DNA of 15,076 bases from JBIYSM02 sp044759095 (GTDB lineage Bacteria; Bacillota; Bacilli; Brevibacillales; Brevibacillaceae): contig NZ_JBIYSM020000064.1 in assembly GCF_044759095.2 (NCBI RefSeq), positions 1-15,076 of the forward strand, written 5' to 3'. Each line of letters starts with the position of its first letter. The stretch's first letter is position 1. A program made the translations under genes and the position numbers. The notes beneath the pieces were generated by a model. That model was not told where the DNA came from, ran no database searches, and saw only the letters and a program-made list of their open reading frames with translations. Below are positions 13,320-15,076 of this stretch, piece after piece.

Positions 13320-14923
13320 GTGCGTTCACCCGCAGACGGTAGTTGTAGGATAACGGTAGTCCCCATTCCTTTTTCACTTCTCACTTCAATGCTTCCGGCA
13401 TTCTCTTCCATCAACCGGTAACAGATCGACAGTCCCAGTCCCACCCCTTCCGCTTTTCTCGTAAAGAACGGTTCAAACACCTTGCTCACATCGTCCGGAT
13501 CGATGCCTTCACCGGAATCCCTGATGATCACTTCGATATAGTCCTGTTTGAACTTGGCGGAAATGTCGAGGGTTCCACCGCTGTTCATCGCGTCAATCGC
13601 ATTCTTCAGCAGGTTGATGAAAACCTGTTTGATCTGCTGTGGGTCAGCCCAGACGAGCAAGGGCGCGGCGACATCCAGCCGGACCTGGATGTTCTTTTCT
13701 TTCAACATGGGTTGGAAATACAGCTGGACTGCCTTCAGAACCTCCAGCAGCTGAAATTCTGTCCGTGCGGGAGGACGTTGACGGGCGAAATCCAGCAAAT
13801 CGTTGATCAGCTTGTTCAACCGGCGCACTTCTTCCGTGACATGTTCGGAAAAATACTCACGATACTCAGGGTTATCGTATTTTTGCGGAAGCAATTGGGA
13901 ATAGGACAGGATCGTGGTAATCGGATTGCGGATCTCGTGGGCGATCCCTGCCACCAATTGTCCCAAGGACTGCAACCGGTCTTTTCTGGCGAGCTCGTCC
14001 ATCGTTTTTTTATAATCGTCAATTCGTTTTTTCAATTCTTTCTTCAATGTAAAATTCCACCACAAGATGATCAGGAGCACGCCTGACACGACGATGACGC
14101 CAACTAGCACGTACGTCATCATCTCCCTCATCGGGAACGAAGGCGGGTAGATGTACGCGCCAAACCACTTTCGCTCAATCTTCTCATAGGTTCCGTTTTG
14201 TTTGATCTCCCGGATTCCTTCATTGATCGTCTTGAGCAAATGCTTGTTCCGCTTTAGCACCACGAGGCCGTAGTCCGTCGGGTCGATGGGTTCGCCGACA
14301 ATCTTCACCTGATCATATTGTCCGCTGCGCTGCAGAACGTATTGGCCGGTAATCTGATTGCCCACGAACGCATCCACTTGCCCATCCAGCAGCAGCTGAA
14401 TCGCTTCTTCCTGATTTTCCACCTGAAACATTTGCACCTTGTTCACGTGTCGGAGCACTTCGCCGCTGATATCGCCCCGCTGCACGGAAATCTTGTGGTC
14501 AGCCAAATCGCGTGGAGAAAAGATCGAGTAGTTTTGTTTGCGCACAAATATCCCTTGGGCACTGGTGAAATAAGGCAGGGAGAACTCGTAGATTTTTGCC
14601 CGCTCCCGGCTGTACTTCATCCCCTGGATGGCGTCCACTTCCCCCTTTTCCAGCGCTTGCAGTGCTTCGTTCCAAGGCATGGGGTGAAATTCGAAGCTGA
14701 CTCCAGTCTCGATGGAAACGCTGTTCAAGATATCGACATTAAACCCTTGGTACGTCCCGTTTTGCAGAAATTCGAAAGGGGGAAAGCTGTTGTCTCCCGC
14801 CACTTTAATCACCTTTTTCTCCGCCTTCTCATCAGGAAGACCGGTGGCTTGACAAAAGGGCGTCAAAAGTACGCTGCAAAAAAGAAACGTCAGGATGATT
14901 GATACTCTTCGAATGAGAGCCAC
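13316..14923 (-). CDS. Sensor histidine kinase with extracellular amino-acid-binding (SBP family 3) domain
   Basis: 535 residues. A signal/anchor helix spans about 7-25; a solute-binding-protein family 3 domain spans about 38-256 (VAGDNSFPPFEF to KIERKWFGAY). A membrane helix (270-289) and a charged linker lead to HisKA with H-box GIAHEIRNPI (phosphorylated H329), then a HATPase domain with N-box NLLKNAIDAM, G1 DSGEGI and G2 GVGLGLS. R108 and D184 match the ligand carboxylate- and amino-contacting positions of the family, suggesting direct amino acid sensing. No PAS or HAMP domain is seen. The start is annotated at GTG 14923, yet its ribosome site AGGGGG abuts that codon, so ATT 14914, 6 to 7 nt further down, is an alternative. 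Co-transcribed with the regulator. Confidence 0.94.
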   Translation of the reverse strand: MALIRRVSIILTFLFCSVLLTPFCQATGLPDEKAEKKVIKVAGDNSFPPFEFLQNGTYQGFNVDILNSVSIETGVSFEFHPMPWNEALQALEKGEVDAIQGMKYSRERAKIYEFSLPYFTSAQGIFVRKQNYSIFSPRDLADHKISVQRGDISGEVLRHVNKVQMFQVENQEEAIQLLLDGQVDAFVGNQITGQYVLQRSGQYDQVKIVGEPIDPTDYGLVVLKRNKHLLKTINEGIREIKQNGTYEKIERKWFGAYIYPPSFPMREMMTYVLVGVIVVSGVLLIILWWNFTLKKELKKRIDDYKKTMDELARKDRLQSLGQLVAGIAHEIRNPITTILSYSQLLPQKYDNPEYREYFSEHVTEEVRRLNKLINDLLDFARQRPPARTEFQLLEVLKAVQLYFQPMLKEKNIQVRLDVAAPLLVWADPQQIKQVFINLLKNAIDAMNSGGTLDISAKFKQDYIEVIIRDSGEGIDPDDVSKVFEPFFTRKAEGVGLGLSICYRLMEENAGSIEVRSEKGMGTTVILQLPSAGERT

Positions 14924-14960
14924 CCCCTGTTCGTTTTCTCATCATTTTAAACCATATGAC

Positions 14961-15001
14961 AAAAAACAAAAAGCCCGGGAGACCATACTTTTGTCCCGGG
15001 C
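14961..15001 (-). terminator. Terminator upstream of the two-component operon
   Basis: 8-bp stem GCCCGGGA/TCCCGGGC (15001-14994 with 14980-14973) followed on the minus strand by TTTTTGTTTTTT. It would stop transcription arriving from a gene beyond the right edge. A promoter for the kinase must lie between it and 14923 (TTTAAAAT near 14947 is a candidate -10), but I find no clear -35. Confidence 0.75.
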
Positions 15002-15003
15002 GA

Positions 15004-15056
15004 TAAAAAAAGCTTCGATTGAAGCCCTCTCGAAGAAGCTGGTTCTTCGTTAGAGG
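15004..15056 (-). terminator. Second hairpin-terminator at the right edge
   Basis: On the minus strand a hairpin CCTCT..CGAAGAA / TTCTTCG.AGAGG (15056-15026) is followed at once by GCTTC-AATC-GAAGC (15025-15012) with a TTTTTTT tail. Together with the stronger terminator 3 nt further on, this is a tandem stop, probably for a minus-strand gene that ends just outside or at the edge of the window. Confidence 0.5.
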
Positions 15057-15076
15057 AAACTTTTTATGCGTTCCGG

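Overview
The window looks like chromosome from a spore-forming Bacillota, probably of the Brevibacillus/Paenibacillaceae type. The evidence is a cwlJ-gerQ spore germination pair, a long YcdB/YcdC-type secreted protein, purine-rich Shine-Dalgarno sites, frequent GTG starts and intrinsic hairpin-plus-T terminators. This placement comes from gene content, not a database match. Nearly all genes lie on the minus strand; the exception is cwlJ-gerQ. Layout: (1) 1-3700, minus strand: a fatty-acid/acyl-CoA catabolic operon read from a promoter near 3700 through a wrecked MerR-type regulator gene (start and C-terminal end kept, middle deleted), an acyl-CoA synthetase and an AidB-like acyl-CoA dehydrogenase, closed by a strong terminator at 21-68. 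(2) 3791-4657, plus strand: cwlJ (cortex-lytic enzyme) and gerQ (coat protein needed for CwlJ localisation in B. subtilis). (3) 4678-5734: a decayed, about 1.06-kb IS1182-family element with 20-bp perfect terminal inverted repeats. Its transposase gene carries several internal deletions and an internal inversion. Each end folds into a terminator-like hairpin facing inward. (4) 5733-8297, minus strand: a PilZ-domain protein, a 56-residue membrane protein and a secreted YcdB/YcdC repeat protein. (5) 8452-14923, minus strand: the most coherent system in the window. A histidine kinase with an extracellular amino-acid-binding-protein domain is followed by an NtrC-class response regulator with a GAFTGA motif. 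Next come a terminator, two tandem identical 15-bp dyads, a near-consensus sigma-54 promoter, and a polar amino acid ABC transporter (lipoprotein, permease, ATPase) ending in a ureohydrolase gene. How they fit together: the most economical model is that the kinase senses an amino acid with a domain of the same fold as the transporter's binding protein. The regulator would bind the tandem dyads and activate sigma-54 transcription of uptake plus catabolism. The ligand (arginine, histidine or another polar amino acid) cannot be fixed from sequence alone. I see no tRNA, rRNA or CRISPR array.
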